From: Planctomycetota bacterium
Lineage (GTDB): Bacteria > Planctomycetota > Planctomycetia > Pirellulales > Lacipirellulaceae
Assembly: GCA_029259915.1 (NCBI GenBank)
Contig: JAJDED010000012.1
Coordinates: 1 to 41,652, forward strand
Length of the DNA: 41,652 nucleotides
Direction: 5' to 3'
Shown here in pieces: positions 9,416-17,572 of the stretch. The notes beneath the pieces are model-generated. The model saw only the letters and a program-made list of their open reading frames with translations, did no database searches and was not told where the DNA came from. The translations under genes were made by a program, and so were the position numbers. Positions within the stretch are counted from its first letter, which is position 1; every line of letters starts with the position of its first letter.

Positions 9416-9871
9416 ATGTCGCAATCGTTAGTGCAAATCTATGTCCACCTCGTGTTTTCGACAAAACACCGGACACCGTTTCTAAGGGACGAGGAATTTA
9501 GAGACCGCACGCATCGTTATCTCGCGGGAATTTGCAAGAACCGCAATTCACCAGCGCCCGTTATCGGTGGTGTTGAGGATCACGTGCATATCCTCTGCCG
9601 GTTGAGTAAGGCCATCGATATTGCAGATTTGATACGCGACCTGAAGCGAGATTCGTCCAAATGGATCAAAGCCGAGCAGCCGCAACTCGCCGAGTTTCAC
9701 TGGCAACAAGGCTACGGAGCGTTTTCCATCAGCCCTTTGCACGTGGATGCGTTGAGTGAGTACATCATCCAACAGGAAGAGCACCACCGTCAAGAATCTT
9801 TTCAAGATGAGTTTTGTCGCTTGTGTAAGAAATATGGGTTGGAGATCGACGAGCGGTATGCTTGGGATTGA
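9416..9871 (+). mobile_element. Y1 transposase CDS (RAYT / IS200-like TnpA)
   Basis: A 151-residue single-domain HUH endonuclease (Y1_Tnp, PF01797). The metal-binding HUH pair is H56-V-H58 in VEDHVHIL. The likely nucleophile is Y116 with Q120 in EYIIQQEEHH, the pattern of IS200/IS605 TnpA. WQQGYGAFSIS is the usual preceding block. All catalytic residues are present and the frame is uninterrupted, so the protein may be active. The gene sits between mirror-image clusters of three hairpins (9308-9402 and 9882-9985). That is the arrangement of REP-associated tyrosine transposases, which act on nearby REP palindromes. Related palindromes at 14373-14448 and 14603-14655 could be non-autonomous copies. 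Confidence 0.9.
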
Positions 9872-9881
9872 GGCAACCGGG

Positions 9882-9985
9882 GCTGTAAAACCCCTTTGGG
9901 GTTTAGGCGTGTGTGAGCACCCATTACCCAGGGTGCGCCGCTACGCGGCGACCCTGGGCTTTGTTGTTTTATGCCTTCGGCATAT
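9882..9985 (-). repeat. right three-hairpin arm flanking the transposase
   Basis: Mirror copy of the left arm: AAACCCC TTT GGGGTTT (9888-9904), a CCCAGGG...CCCTGGG stem extended by GCGCCGCTACGCGGCG (9927-9958), then ATGCCTTCGGCAT (9971-9983). The left and right arms differ by compensatory changes inside the stems (for example GTCGCGTAGCGCAC versus the longer right stem). This suggests selection for structure rather than recent duplication. Confidence 0.8.
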
Positions 9986-10023
9986 CCGGAAACGCATATT
10001 TGTAAGTGCCGGGCGCAATGCAA

Positions 10024-10063
10024 CAAAAAAACCGAGTGCGCACCTTTAGCGGGCACTCGGTTT
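10024..10063 (-). terminator. intrinsic terminator of the RRM gene
   Basis: Read on the minus strand, a 9-bp stem ACCGAGTGC/GCACTCGGT with a 13-base loop is followed at once by seven T residues. It lies 40 bases after the RRM stop codon, correctly placed and oriented for that gene. Confidence 0.85.
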
Positions 10064-10102
10064 GATAGCTACTACAGTGTAAGCAAACAGTACTGCGGTT
10101 TT

Positions 10103-10399
10103 CTACCAGCGGCGTCCGCCGCCACCACCACCGCCACCACCGCGGCCACCGCGCTCGGTTTTGGGCCGTGCTTCGTTCACGGTGACAGTCCGACCATCGA
10201 TTTCACGTCCGTTGACGCCCTCGATTGCAGCGCGCGCCTCTTGGTCGTTAGCCATGGTCACAAAGGCAAAACCGCGCGGACGGCCCGTCTCGCGATCAGT
10301 AATGACGGCCACTTCCTCGACTTGGCCATGGGCACCGAATTCGGTGGTAAGAGTGTCCTGGGTGGTGTTATAGGACAGGTTCCCGACGTACAACTTCAT
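10103..10399 (-). CDS. glycine-rich RRM RNA-binding protein
   Basis: A 98-residue protein with one RNA recognition motif. RNP2 is LYVGNL (3-8), RNP1 is RGFAFVTM (about 42-49), and the canonical beta-alpha-beta layout follows, ending in [12 protein letters not shown]. The tail is a run of glycines flanked by arginines (about 82-98), like the cold- or stress-associated glycine-rich RNA-binding proteins of cyanobacteria and planctomycetes. It probably binds single-stranded RNA in the cytosol as a chaperone or stability factor. GGAG lies 8 bases before the ATG. The long leader contains a triple direct repeat (10507-10556), and a strong terminator follows, so it is monocistronic. A temperature-responsive role is inference from family members. 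Confidence 0.93.
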   Translation of the reverse strand: MKLYVGNLSYNTTQDTLTTEFGAHGQVEEVAVITDRETGRPRGFAFVTMANDQEARAAIEGVNGREIDGRTVTVNEARPKTERGGRGGGGGGGGGRRW

Positions 10400-10506
10400 C
10401 TATCTAACTCCAAGCACCGGGCACTTTGCCGCGATTGGCCTGGAGTCCTACGAGGGCAACAAGTCGATCGGGGAAAGACCCGCCTGAAGGCATGCGCGAA
10501 CCAAGG

Positions 10507-10556
10507 CGGCGATTCACAAAACGCGGCGATTCACAAAATCCTGCCATTCACAAAAC
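10507..10556. repeat. three direct repeats with 18-base period
   Basis: GGCGATTCACAAAAC (10507), GGCGATTCACAAAAT (10525) and GCCATTCACAAAAC (10543) are spaced exactly 18 bases apart, starting 108 bases upstream of the RRM start on its leader side. They could be an operator array or a repeated element in the RRM leader RNA. The rest of 10400-10877 holds no gene. Confidence 0.75.
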
Positions 10557-10877
10557 ACCGGGGGAGGTGTGGCCGGCATACCTTGTCGAAACAATTCTCC
10601 CACTGCTGCTGCGGCTTCAAAAAATTTTGCTGTTTGGCGTGCGCGCCGCAACCACGCACCATTGGCCCATATTGTAGCGATTTCCAGCAGCAAGTCGAGC
10701 AAATTCCACATTTGCCCGCGAATTGGCGGCGAGGCCTTTCTGTGAAGCTTGGCAACATATCGCGGTTTCGAGGGGGATGCTGGCAAATTCTCGTCTTTAC
10801 TCAATTTGCCAAATCTATTTACACTCGGCGCTTTCGTAAAGCAACTAGTGGACTTTTGAAGTCGAAGGAGCTGGCAA

Positions 10878-11879
10878 ATGTTGAAATACGTAAACTTTAT
10901 CGCCTTAGTCTTGTGTGTGGGTAGTTTTTCCCAGCCTGCCGATGGGGCTGACTCTGCGGGCCAAATGTTGCTTGATCCGAACTTGCCCATTTACCGCCCG
11001 GTGGAGCGCGTCTCTGGCGAATTGAAACTGGGTGGATCAAACACTTTGTCGCATGTCGCGGCAGTGTGGATCGCGAGTTTCGAACGATTTTATCCCGACG
11101 CGAAAATTACGATCGAAGTCAACGGCTCGCGTGCCGCAGTGAGCGATGTGCAAGCGGGCAAAACCGACATCGGTTTGCTAAGCCGGCGCGTTCGTGAAGA
11201 CGAAGTCAATTCGTTTCACCAATCGCTCGGATTTCCACCCACCGTGTTGACTCCTTGCCTGGAGCGAACGGCAATCTACGTCCACAAGGACAATCCACTC
11301 CGCGGCCTTACGTTGGCACAAGTCGACGCCATTTTTTCGACCGATTGCAAAAGGGGTGCAGAGAAGACATGCCGCAAGTGGGGCCAGCTTGGGCTCAAAG
11401 GGCGTTGGGCATCGCGTCCGGTGGTTACCCATGGTCGCACTAAAGAGACGGGGTCCCAGGTCTTTATTCAAGAGGCCGTGCTTCTCGGCGGAGAAATGCG
11501 CGACGACATGCAAACGCATACCTCCAACGTCGATATGATTCACGCGATTTCCAAGAATCCCGGAGCGATTGGCTTTGCAGGTCTCGCATACGCTACGCCT
11601 GAAGTCCGGGCCGTACCGCTGGCGCTTGCCGAGGGCGAAACGTTTGTGGCGATCGATTCTCCCGAGGCCGATCGTGGAGCCTATCCGATGGTCCGACGGC
11701 TCCAACTTGTGGTCAAACACAATCCCAAGCGAAAGATGGGCGTTCTCGAGCAGGAATTCATCAAGTATGTATTCAGCACGCAGGGCCAAGAGGACGTGGT
11801 CAAAGCGGGCTTTCAAGCGATCCCCGCGCGTCCAGCCCGGGTGGCACTCGATGCGGTTGGTTTGGGGCTCTCGCGTTAA
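10878..11879 (+). CDS. PstS-like phosphate/anion-binding protein
   Basis: A 333-residue periplasmic-type binding protein of the PstS-like superfamily (PF12849). GAAGGAG precedes the ATG. A signal peptide covers about residues 1-24 (NFIALVLCVGSFSQPADG). The ligand-site motifs are GGSNTLSHV at the first lobe, the NGSRAAVSDVQAGKTDIGLLSR block, and GRTKETGSQVFIQEAVL, the usual phosphate loop position. The hinge and second lobe follow, including SKNPGAIGFAGLAYA. No pstCAB permease or phoU gene lies nearby, so it is either an orphan receptor for a distant transporter or a phosphate-scavenging protein. It is followed after 58 bases by the PDZ protein gene on the same strand. Confidence 0.88.
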   Translation: MLKYVNFIALVLCVGSFSQPADGADSAGQMLLDPNLPIYRPVERVSGELKLGGSNTLSHVAAVWIASFERFYPDAKITIEVNGSRAAVSDVQAGKTDIGLLSRRVREDEVNSFHQSLGFPPTVLTPCLERTAIYVHKDNPLRGLTLAQVDAIFSTDCKRGAEKTCRKWGQLGLKGRWASRPVVTHGRTKETGSQVFIQEAVLLGGEMRDDMQTHTSNVDMIHAISKNPGAIGFAGLAYATPEVRAVPLALAEGETFVAIDSPEADRGAYPMVRRLQLVVKHNPKRKMGVLEQEFIKYVFSTQGQEDVVKAGFQAIPARPARVALDAVGLGLSR

Positions 11880-11937
11880 ACAAATCATTCCTCTCTTCAG
11901 AGCAATAGAACACATATAGATTTCGGAAGGATCTGTT

Positions 11938-13236
11938 ATGAAAAAAACGATTCAAGTTGCACTGGCAACGGGTTTGATAGTCTCAGGATTTGCAGAACAC
12001 AATTGCTTGGCGGTTGATGCCAATCGGGCCTCGGCCCAAGGGCGTCGTTCGCCCGGTGGAAAAATCGAAGCGGGCGGTGGATTCGCCGACCCGGCGTTTA
12101 GCAACAATAGTGGATTCACCCCATCAATCACTCGCGATCGAACCGCGACCCCTGCTGAGTCTGCCTGGAATAATCCAGGGACGTCTGCCGTGCCAGGCCT
12201 CGATCCTTCACTTTCGGAGTATTGGGCGCCAAACCCGGAACCAGTGGCCGAAACGACACCGCAGCAAAAATGGCGGCTGGGAATCTTCCCGGAGAATACG
12301 GAAACTGGCGTGCGCGTGGGCGAAGTAGTGCGCGACTCGGCAGCCGAGCGCGCCGGACTGGAAGTGAACGATCGCATTGTGAGCATCGGCGGATATCAAG
12401 TGGGATATGTCGACGGCGCTTTGTACGACGTTGGACCCGAGTTCGAGCGTGTTGCCGACGCGAATGGTTGGGTGCGCGTGTTGGTGCAAAACAATCGTGA
12501 TGGGAAATTGATGAACTTACCATTGCAGCTCGATCCTCGGACTGAAGCTGTCACGGGCACGATCACCTACCGCGACCGCTCTGCTTTGCCCCGCGATGCG
12601 GTGGCCACGGTCGAACTGCGCGAGATTCTGCGTGCCGATCTTCGGCCCGTGACGATCGCTCGGCAAACCATTTCACCCGCGCCGCGTGTGCCGATTCCTT
12701 TTTCGATTGAGTACGACCCCACGGAAGTCGACACCCGGCGGAATTATGTGATCGAAGCCAATATCACCTCCGGCGGCCGGCAGTTGTATGCCATGCGTCA
12801 AGCTGTGCCGGTTCTCGATGGCCGAACCACGAACGAAATACAACTTCTGGTTGAGTCGACCACCTCTGGCTCCAACCCGTCGCTCAACCGCAACGAGCAG
12901 ATTACACAGATCACCAATTGGTTCCGCGATTACCTGCGTCGCGAGCCCCGGTCGCAGGAGCTATTTGTGTGGGAATCGCATCTTGCCCGCGGCGGTTCGC
13001 TGTCGGACGTGCAGCTACAAATCCTCAGCACGCCCGAGTTTTATTATCAGTCGAACGCCGACGACATGACATACATTCGCCGCATGTTCCAACTGGTTGT
13101 GGGTCGACAGCCTTCGCAACAAGAAGTGCTCGACTGGAACCGTCGCCTGCAAGACTACAACCGCATGCGCCCCGAACTGGCCCGCGAGTTTTTAGAAATG
13201 GCAGGCGCGCAGGCCTCGAATCGCGTGCGGCGGTAG
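11938..13236 (+). CDS. secreted PDZ, YbaY-like and DUF4214-like multidomain protein
   Basis: A 432-residue exported protein. GGAAGGA sits before the ATG and a signal peptide covers about 1-25. After a disordered stretch there is a PDZ-type module (about 107-200) with LGIFPENTETGVRVGEVVRD and SAAERAGLEVNDRIVSIGG. Next, about 203-305, is a domain resembling the YbaY/YscW lipoprotein-chaperone family: GTITYRDRSALPRDAVATVE, FSIEYDPTEVD, NYVIEANI. The C-terminus (about 320-425) has two DUF4214-like helical units, FRDYLRREPRSQELFVWESH with STPEFYYQSN, then LVVGRQPSQQEVLDWNRRLQ. No protease residues are seen. A role as an envelope adaptor or chaperone is inference. It ends convergently with sdhB. 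Confidence 0.78.
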   Translation: MKKTIQVALATGLIVSGFAEHNCLAVDANRASAQGRRSPGGKIEAGGGFADPAFSNNSGFTPSITRDRTATPAESAWNNPGTSAVPGLDPSLSEYWAPNPEPVAETTPQQKWRLGIFPENTETGVRVGEVVRDSAAERAGLEVNDRIVSIGGYQVGYVDGALYDVGPEFERVADANGWVRVLVQNNRDGKLMNLPLQLDPRTEAVTGTITYRDRSALPRDAVATVELREILRADLRPVTIARQTISPAPRVPIPFSIEYDPTEVDTRRNYVIEANITSGGRQLYAMRQAVPVLDGRTTNEIQLLVESTTSGSNPSLNRNEQITQITNWFRDYLRREPRSQELFVWESHLARGGSLSDVQLQILSTPEFYYQSNADDMTYIRRMFQLVVGRQPSQQEVLDWNRRLQDYNRMRPELAREFLEMAGAQASNRVRR

Positions 13237-13273
13237 GTAGCCCTGGAGCATGTCTGAATTGCACACGATGTTC

Positions 13274-13320
13274 TAGCCACCGGCGGGAGCCGGGGGACCA
13301 CTGGCTGCCGCCAGCGGCTA
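13274..13320. repeat. palindrome between convergent genes
   Basis: TAGCCACCGGCGG at the left matches the reverse complement of CCGCCAGCGGCTA at the right (11 of 13). It is a REP-like stem in the spacer between the PDZ gene and sdhB. It may aid transcription termination from both sides. Confidence 0.55.
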
Positions 13321-13353
13321 ACAAACAATTGCTACATCGTTTTCCGATTTGCT

Positions 13354-14205
13354 CTAACGATCAAACCACTTGCTGATCAGATGCAATGTGGTTTGCCGAC
13401 CGGCGCGGGCGATGGACGTGGTGAGTGGGATGGTCTTGGGGCAGACCGAGACGCAGTTCTGCGCGTTTCCGCAAGCCTGGATGCCACCGGCACCCATCAG
13501 CGCGTCGAGCCGTTCGCCGGCGTTCATGTGTCCGGTGGGATGGTCGTTGAAAAGCATCGTTTGGCTGATTGCCGCGGCGCCTAAGAACGATTGGTCGTAA
13601 GCGCTCGCCTGGCGCTCGGCAAACTCTTCGTCGGATTCGTCCGAGTGTTTTGCAAGTTCCACCTTGGCGAATTGCGGGCAGGCTTCCACGCAGCAGCCGC
13701 AGGTCATACATTCGGAAAGCGGATAGCGCACTTGCTGGGTATCTTGCGCTTCGCGCGGCCCCGGGCCACGGTCGCCGTAGCCGTCGACGGGGATCCAGGC
13801 CTTCACTCGCTCCAGGGCGCGGAACATCCGGTTGCGGTCAACGACAAGATCGCGCACCACGGGGAACTTGCTCATCGGACGCAGTTCCAGACTGTTGGGG
13901 TTCTCTTCGAGCAACTGGTCGACCAATGCCGAGCACGCCTGTCGCGTGCGGCCGTTGACCAGCATCGTACACGCGCCGCAAACTTCTTCCAGGCAGTTAC
14001 AATCCCAGGCAACCGGCGTGGTGGTTTTGCCGTCGACCGTCGTGGCCTGGGTTGCGACTTTTTGGAGCACGCTAATCACATTGAGATTCGGCTCGTAGGT
14101 AATCTGATGCCGCTCCCAACGCCCCGGCTGGCCGGGACCATCTTGCCTGAGGATGCGGACTTCAAACGACGACGGTTTACTGCTTTGGTTCGCGTGAGCA
14201 ATCAT
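13354..14205 (-). CDS. sdhB: succinate dehydrogenase iron-sulfur subunit
   Basis: A 283-residue electron-transfer subunit of succinate:quinone oxidoreductase on the inner face of the cytoplasmic membrane. The [2Fe-2S] site is CNCLEEVCGAC (ligands probably C71, C76, C79) plus C91. The [4Fe-4S] site is CMTCGCCVEACP and the [3Fe-4S] site is CGNAQNCVSVCP. The CLEEVCGAC and CGNAQNC forms are those of the Gram-positive/deltaproteobacterial b558-type enzyme and agree with the single sdhC here. GAGGAA precedes the ATG by 8 bases. In such operons sdhB normally follows sdhA directly. Here 1.3 kb of accessory DNA intervenes, so sdhB may need its own promoter or long read-through. Confidence 0.97.
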   Translation of the reverse strand: MIAHANQSSKPSSFEVRILRQDGPGQPGRWERHQITYEPNLNVISVLQKVATQATTVDGKTTTPVAWDCNCLEEVCGACTMLVNGRTRQACSALVDQLLEENPNSLELRPMSKFPVVRDLVVDRNRMFRALERVKAWIPVDGYGDRGPGPREAQDTQQVRYPLSECMTCGCCVEACPQFAKVELAKHSDESDEEFAERQASAYDQSFLGAAAISQTMLFNDHPTGHMNAGERLDALMGAGGIQACGNAQNCVSVCPKTIPLTTSIARAGRQTTLHLISKWFDR

Positions 14206-14372
14206 TGCTCGGATTCCTCGGTGTCACGGAAAATGCTGGTGAGAAAAACCCGTATTTGCTTCTATGATAGCCCTTCGTAGATATCTAGCTAGAGAGGTTT
14301 ACTAGGATTTGGTAGCGGTTCTTCAGGAGATTTAATGGGTGGATTTCAAAACAGACTTGGCACAAAGTGCAT

Positions 14373-14655
14373 TAGTCCCAAAGGGACGAAATAAAATAGC
14401 CCAGGGCAAGGTCGGGCGAGCGTAGCGAGACAGCCGCAGCCCTGGGTTTGATGTGTTGACTCCTCTTCGGCCGAGTGAAAAAATTTGCCATCAATCGGTG
14501 CGCAGCCGAGGCCGATACACGACCGCGGCTTGGTTTCGTCCTCGGCCACACTCCGTTCTGTAGTAACACCAATCGCTCGGACGATGGTACTTCCACACTT
14601 CCAACCCAGGGCTAGCGCCCTGGGCTATTATATCTTGCCCTTTCAGGGCAATGTT
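14373..14655. repeat. REPIN-like inverted pair of palindromes
   Basis: Two palindromes with the shared core TAGCCCAGGGC...GCCCTGGGTT face each other: one at about 14397-14448 (longer loop with CGAGCGTAGCGAG), one at about 14603-14626 (read on the other strand). Each has a small companion hairpin (GTCCCAAAGGGAC at 14376-14388, TTGCCCTTTCAGGGCAA at 14635-14651). The rest of the 553-base spacer 14206-14759 has no gene. The core matches the hairpins that flank the transposase at 9416-9871. Confidence 0.7.
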
Positions 14656-14759
14656 GCGGCTTCGACTGCCCTTGTCAGCGAGAACTCTTTGAAATCGTTT
14701 TCGTTGCATGGCGATTCCACCACCATTGCAATTAGCCAATCAAACCACCCTCGAGAAAT

Positions 14760-15104
14760 CTAGAGAGTGAATTCAGGCGTTCCTCCGGCTCGAATACTCA
14801 TTGCATCTGTGTCAATCAATTCCACGTCCAGAGGCAACTGTCCTTCGTGAACCAGTTTGCACCTAAACCATTTGTATAGAATGTACGGAATGCTTTGGAG
14901 TTGTCCACGAAATTCGACTTTGATTACCCCACGCCACCGCTTATCAAGGAAGCTTTCAAAGGCTTCGCGGTCGCTAACAGAAGGATTTGTGATTTCTTTC
15001 TTGGAACTTGCAGCTACCGCAATCAATGCATTCAAGATAGCGCCTTCGTAGCGCCCATGATGATACAGCATCAACGCATCTTCAACACGTCTTCTAATGC
15101 TCAC
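14760..15104 (-). CDS. small helical protein with HEPN-like RX4H motif
   Basis: A 114-residue protein. The GTG start at 15104 is preceded by GAGGG and an in-frame stop lies just upstream, so the start is well fixed. The first half is predicted helical (ALMLYHHGRYEGAILNALIA), then YILYKWFRCKLVHEGQLP contains R81-x4-H86. This is the RX4-6H signature of HEPN ribonucleases near the end of the last long helix. Family assignment is tentative because nothing else is diagnostic. It follows a small antitoxin-like gene with a 110-base gap, and both are inserted between sdhA and sdhB. A toxin-antitoxin role is possible but unproven. It might instead be a non-catalytic HEPN-like or unrelated helical protein. 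Confidence 0.6.
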   Translation of the reverse strand: MSIRRRVEDALMLYHHGRYEGAILNALIAVAASSKKEITNPSVSDREAFESFLDKRWRGVIKVEFRGQLQSIPYILYKWFRCKLVHEGQLPLDVELIDTDAMSIRAGGTPEFTL

Positions 15105-15214
15105 AAGAGACCCTCGCGATATGTGCCTGAGTTATATCAACCCAATGCGACACTTGTGGGACCGCGGACTATTGCACAAATAATGGAACCATCGTGTCTT
15201 GAGTACTGTTGATT

Positions 15215-15415
15215 CTATCCTTCTTCGATAGCTGCTTTCATTGCTTCCAAGTCTTCGTGTGGAATCGTTCCGACAAACTTGAGCAATTCCTCGCTGGGTG
15301 TTCCTTTTGCAGGATCTTTCTTGACGGAACGCATGAACTGCAAAACCTCTGCTTGCTGCTCAGGCGTTAGCTGTGCGAACTCGTTGCCGAAATCTGAATT
15401 GAAAGCGGTACTCAT
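15215..15415 (-). CDS. small antitoxin-like protein (possibly truncated)
   Basis: A 66-residue acidic protein. The frame continues upstream to 15502, but the segment MSTAFNSDFGNEFAQLTPEQ from the ATG at 15415 looks like the true start. The C-terminal FVGTIPHEDLEAMKAAIEEG resembles the tail of VapB/Phd-like antitoxins that partner PIN toxins in cyanobacteria and planctomycetes. Those usually continue with CEQxx, whereas here the frame stops right after EEG. No PIN toxin gene follows; the next gene is the HEPN-like one. So it is either a decayed vapB remnant or the antitoxin of a non-standard pair. No strong ribosome binding site is seen. Confidence 0.55.
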   Translation of the reverse strand: MSTAFNSDFGNEFAQLTPEQQAEVLQFMRSVKKDPAKGTPSEELLKFVGTIPHEDLEAMKAAIEEG

Positions 15416-15532
15416 GCGTTTTTTTTCATGGGTGACGAATTGTTGATCCCACCTAAAGCATAGCAAGAATTTTAGTGAAAAGACAAATACGGGACGAAGC
15501 ATTCCCCGGTTTTCTAGCTATACAGTCAATTG

Positions 15533-17539
15533 TTAGCTTGCCGCAACGGCACTAGTGCCACCAACTTTTGCGCCGTTGGCCGAACCGTCGTGACCCGCTT
15601 GCCGTTGTTTCCACACTTCTTCGATAATCTCGGCGCCCACCAAACCGTACAACCGCGGGCGCGGCGGGATGAGCGAGGTATCGACCTCTTCGTAACTGAG
15701 GCTTGGCTCGCCCGACTTGTCGAACGTAGCGATTGTTGTTTTGAGCCATTTTCTATTCTTTTCTTCAAAGGCGTCGCACCATTTTTCGGCTTGGCGGCGT
15801 TTCTCGGCGGGGTCGTCGGTGTCGATGCCGGGCATTTCGAACTCCGGCTTATAGTGGGCTCCGCGGCATTCGTCGCGAGCGAGTGCGCCCTGGAGAATCG
15901 CCTTGGCGATGGGGAACATGTCGCGTAGCGCCTTGGTGAACATCACGTTTTGGTTGGTCCAATTGCCGGTGTCCGAAAGCGAGCAATTGGCGGTGCGCTC
16001 CGCCAGTTCGGCGACCGTGGCCAGTGCGCTGGTCAACTGATCGTTATTGCGTACGACCGTGGCTGCCTTGGTCATCACGTCGCCCAGTTCTTGATGGATG
16101 ACGTACGGGTTCTCGCGTCCGCCGGTGCGCTTAAGCAGGGCGTCGTGCTCCAGTTGCTTCACGGCACGTTGGCCGCGAAGTAACGTGTTGTATTTTTCGT
16201 CGTGGGCTGAGTCGGGGAGCGAGGCGAGCATGTTTTCGATGCAGGGTGCCACGAACAGGCCGGTGAAAATACAGGACAGCAGCGAATTAGCTCCCAAGCG
16301 GTTGCCGCCGTGGTATTGGTAATCGCATTCGCCGATGGCATAGAGGCCGGGGATGTTGGTTTGGTGATTTTGCGGCGCGCCCGGTTCGAGCCCTCCCTCC
16401 GCCGAGCGGACATAGTCGGCCCACAGACCGCCCATGGAATAATGCACGGCGGGGAAAATTTTCATGGGGACTTCGCGAGGATCGACCCCCTGGAATTTTT
16501 CGTAAATATGCAAAATGCCGCCCAGCTTGCGGTCCAGCTCCGCTCGCGAAATGTGTGTCAAATCGAGATACACGCATTGCCGATCTGCTTCGACGCTTAA
16601 GCCTTCGTTCACGCACACATTAAAAATCTCGCGGGTCGCGATGTCGCGTGGTACGAGATTTCCATACGCCGGATAGCGTTCTTCCAGGAAGTAGTAACGC
16701 TCGGCCTCGGAAATCTCGCTAGGTTCGCGGGAATCATGTGCTTTGCGGGGCACCCAAACGCGGCCTCCCTCGCCGCGGGCGCTTTCGCTCATCAGACGCA
16801 ATTTGTCGGCGCCGGGAATCGCGGTGGGATGGACCTGTATACATTCGCCATTGGCGTATTTTGCGCCAGCCTGCACGCTACGGCTGGCGGCGCTGCCATT
16901 GCAGGCCATCGACATTGTGCTGCGTCCGTAAATCAGCCCGCAACCGCCAGTGGCCAACACGACGGCATCGGCTGGAAATGCGCGAATTTCCATCGTTACC
17001 AGGTTCTGTGCGATGGCTCCACGGCAGCGGCCCTCTTCGTCGATCACTGGACTCAGGTAATCCCAGCCCTCGTACATTTCGACCAAGCCTGCGCTATGCC
17101 AGCGTCGGACCTGCTCGTCGAGAGCGTAAAGCAATTGCTGGCCGGTGGTCGCCCCGGCAAAGGCGGTGCGTTTATAAAGGGTGCCGCCAAAGCGGCGCTG
17201 GTCGCGAAACCCTTCGGGTGTGCGATTAAACGGGACGCCGAGCCTGTCCATGAGGTCGATAATCCCCGGGGCTGCATAGGCCATTTCTTTTACAGGCGGT
17301 TGATGCTGGAGAAAATCGCCGCCGTAGACGGTGTCGTCCAGGTGCAGCCATTCGTTGTCGCCCTGTTGGCGAGTGAGCTCGTTAACGCTGTTGATGCCGC
17401 CCTGGGCGCAGACGCTATGCGAGCGCTTCACGGGCGTGAGACTCATGCAGTCGACCGCAATCCCCTGCTCGGCCAGTTTCATCACCGCCGCAAGCCCCGC
17501 CAATCCCCCGCCGACTACCAGTACGCGTTGTTGTGTCAT
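15533..17539 (-). CDS. sdhA: succinate dehydrogenase flavoprotein subunit
   Basis: A 668-residue catalytic subunit that oxidises succinate to fumarate. The FAD dinucleotide motif VVGGGLAG is at 8-15. The covalent FAD histidine is expected at H41 in RSHSVCAQGGIN. Active-site elements include HPTAIPG, SARGEGG with its arginine, and HYSMGGLWAD. Length and sequence fit the b558-type (Bacillus/delta/planctomycete) enzyme. The last 20 residues are low-complexity Gly/Ala. It should be co-transcribed with sdhC and sdhB, but a GxxExxY element separates it from sdhC by 535 bases and an accessory cassette separates it from sdhB. No ribosome binding site is obvious before the ATG. Confidence 0.97.
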   Translation of the reverse strand: MTQQRVLVVGGGLAGLAAVMKLAEQGIAVDCMSLTPVKRSHSVCAQGGINSVNELTRQQGDNEWLHLDDTVYGGDFLQHQPPVKEMAYAAPGIIDLMDRLGVPFNRTPEGFRDQRRFGGTLYKRTAFAGATTGQQLLYALDEQVRRWHSAGLVEMYEGWDYLSPVIDEEGRCRGAIAQNLVTMEIRAFPADAVVLATGGCGLIYGRSTMSMACNGSAASRSVQAGAKYANGECIQVHPTAIPGADKLRLMSESARGEGGRVWVPRKAHDSREPSEISEAERYYFLEERYPAYGNLVPRDIATREIFNVCVNEGLSVEADRQCVYLDLTHISRAELDRKLGGILHIYEKFQGVDPREVPMKIFPAVHYSMGGLWADYVRSAEGGLEPGAPQNHQTNIPGLYAIGECDYQYHGGNRLGANSLLSCIFTGLFVAPCIENMLASLPDSAHDEKYNTLLRGQRAVKQLEHDALLKRTGGRENPYVIHQELGDVMTKAATVVRNNDQLTSALATVAELAERTANCSLSDTGNWTNQNVMFTKALRDMFPIAKAILQGALARDECRGAHYKPEFEMPGIDTDDPAEKRRQAEKWCDAFEEKNRKWLKTTIATFDKSGEPSLSYEEVDTSLIPPRPRLYGLVGAEIIEEVWKQRQAGHDGSANGAKVGGTSAVAAS

Positions 17540-17572
17540 GAATCAACTTTCATTGGTTTTCTTTGATAGATG

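Noticed and set aside
7803..9476. 557-codon open frame on the minus strand across EF-G
   Set aside because: Antisense to a clear EF-G gene; composition is what GC-rich codons produce in that frame, and no domain is seen.
10507..10556. Possible CRISPR array
   Set aside because: Only three short copies with 3-base gaps and no spacer-like DNA or cas genes.
10878..11879. Full Pst phosphate transporter operon
   Set aside because: Only the binding-protein-like gene is present; no permease, ATPase or phoU neighbours.
16736..17566. 276-codon plus-strand frame across sdhA
   Set aside because: Antisense shadow of sdhA.
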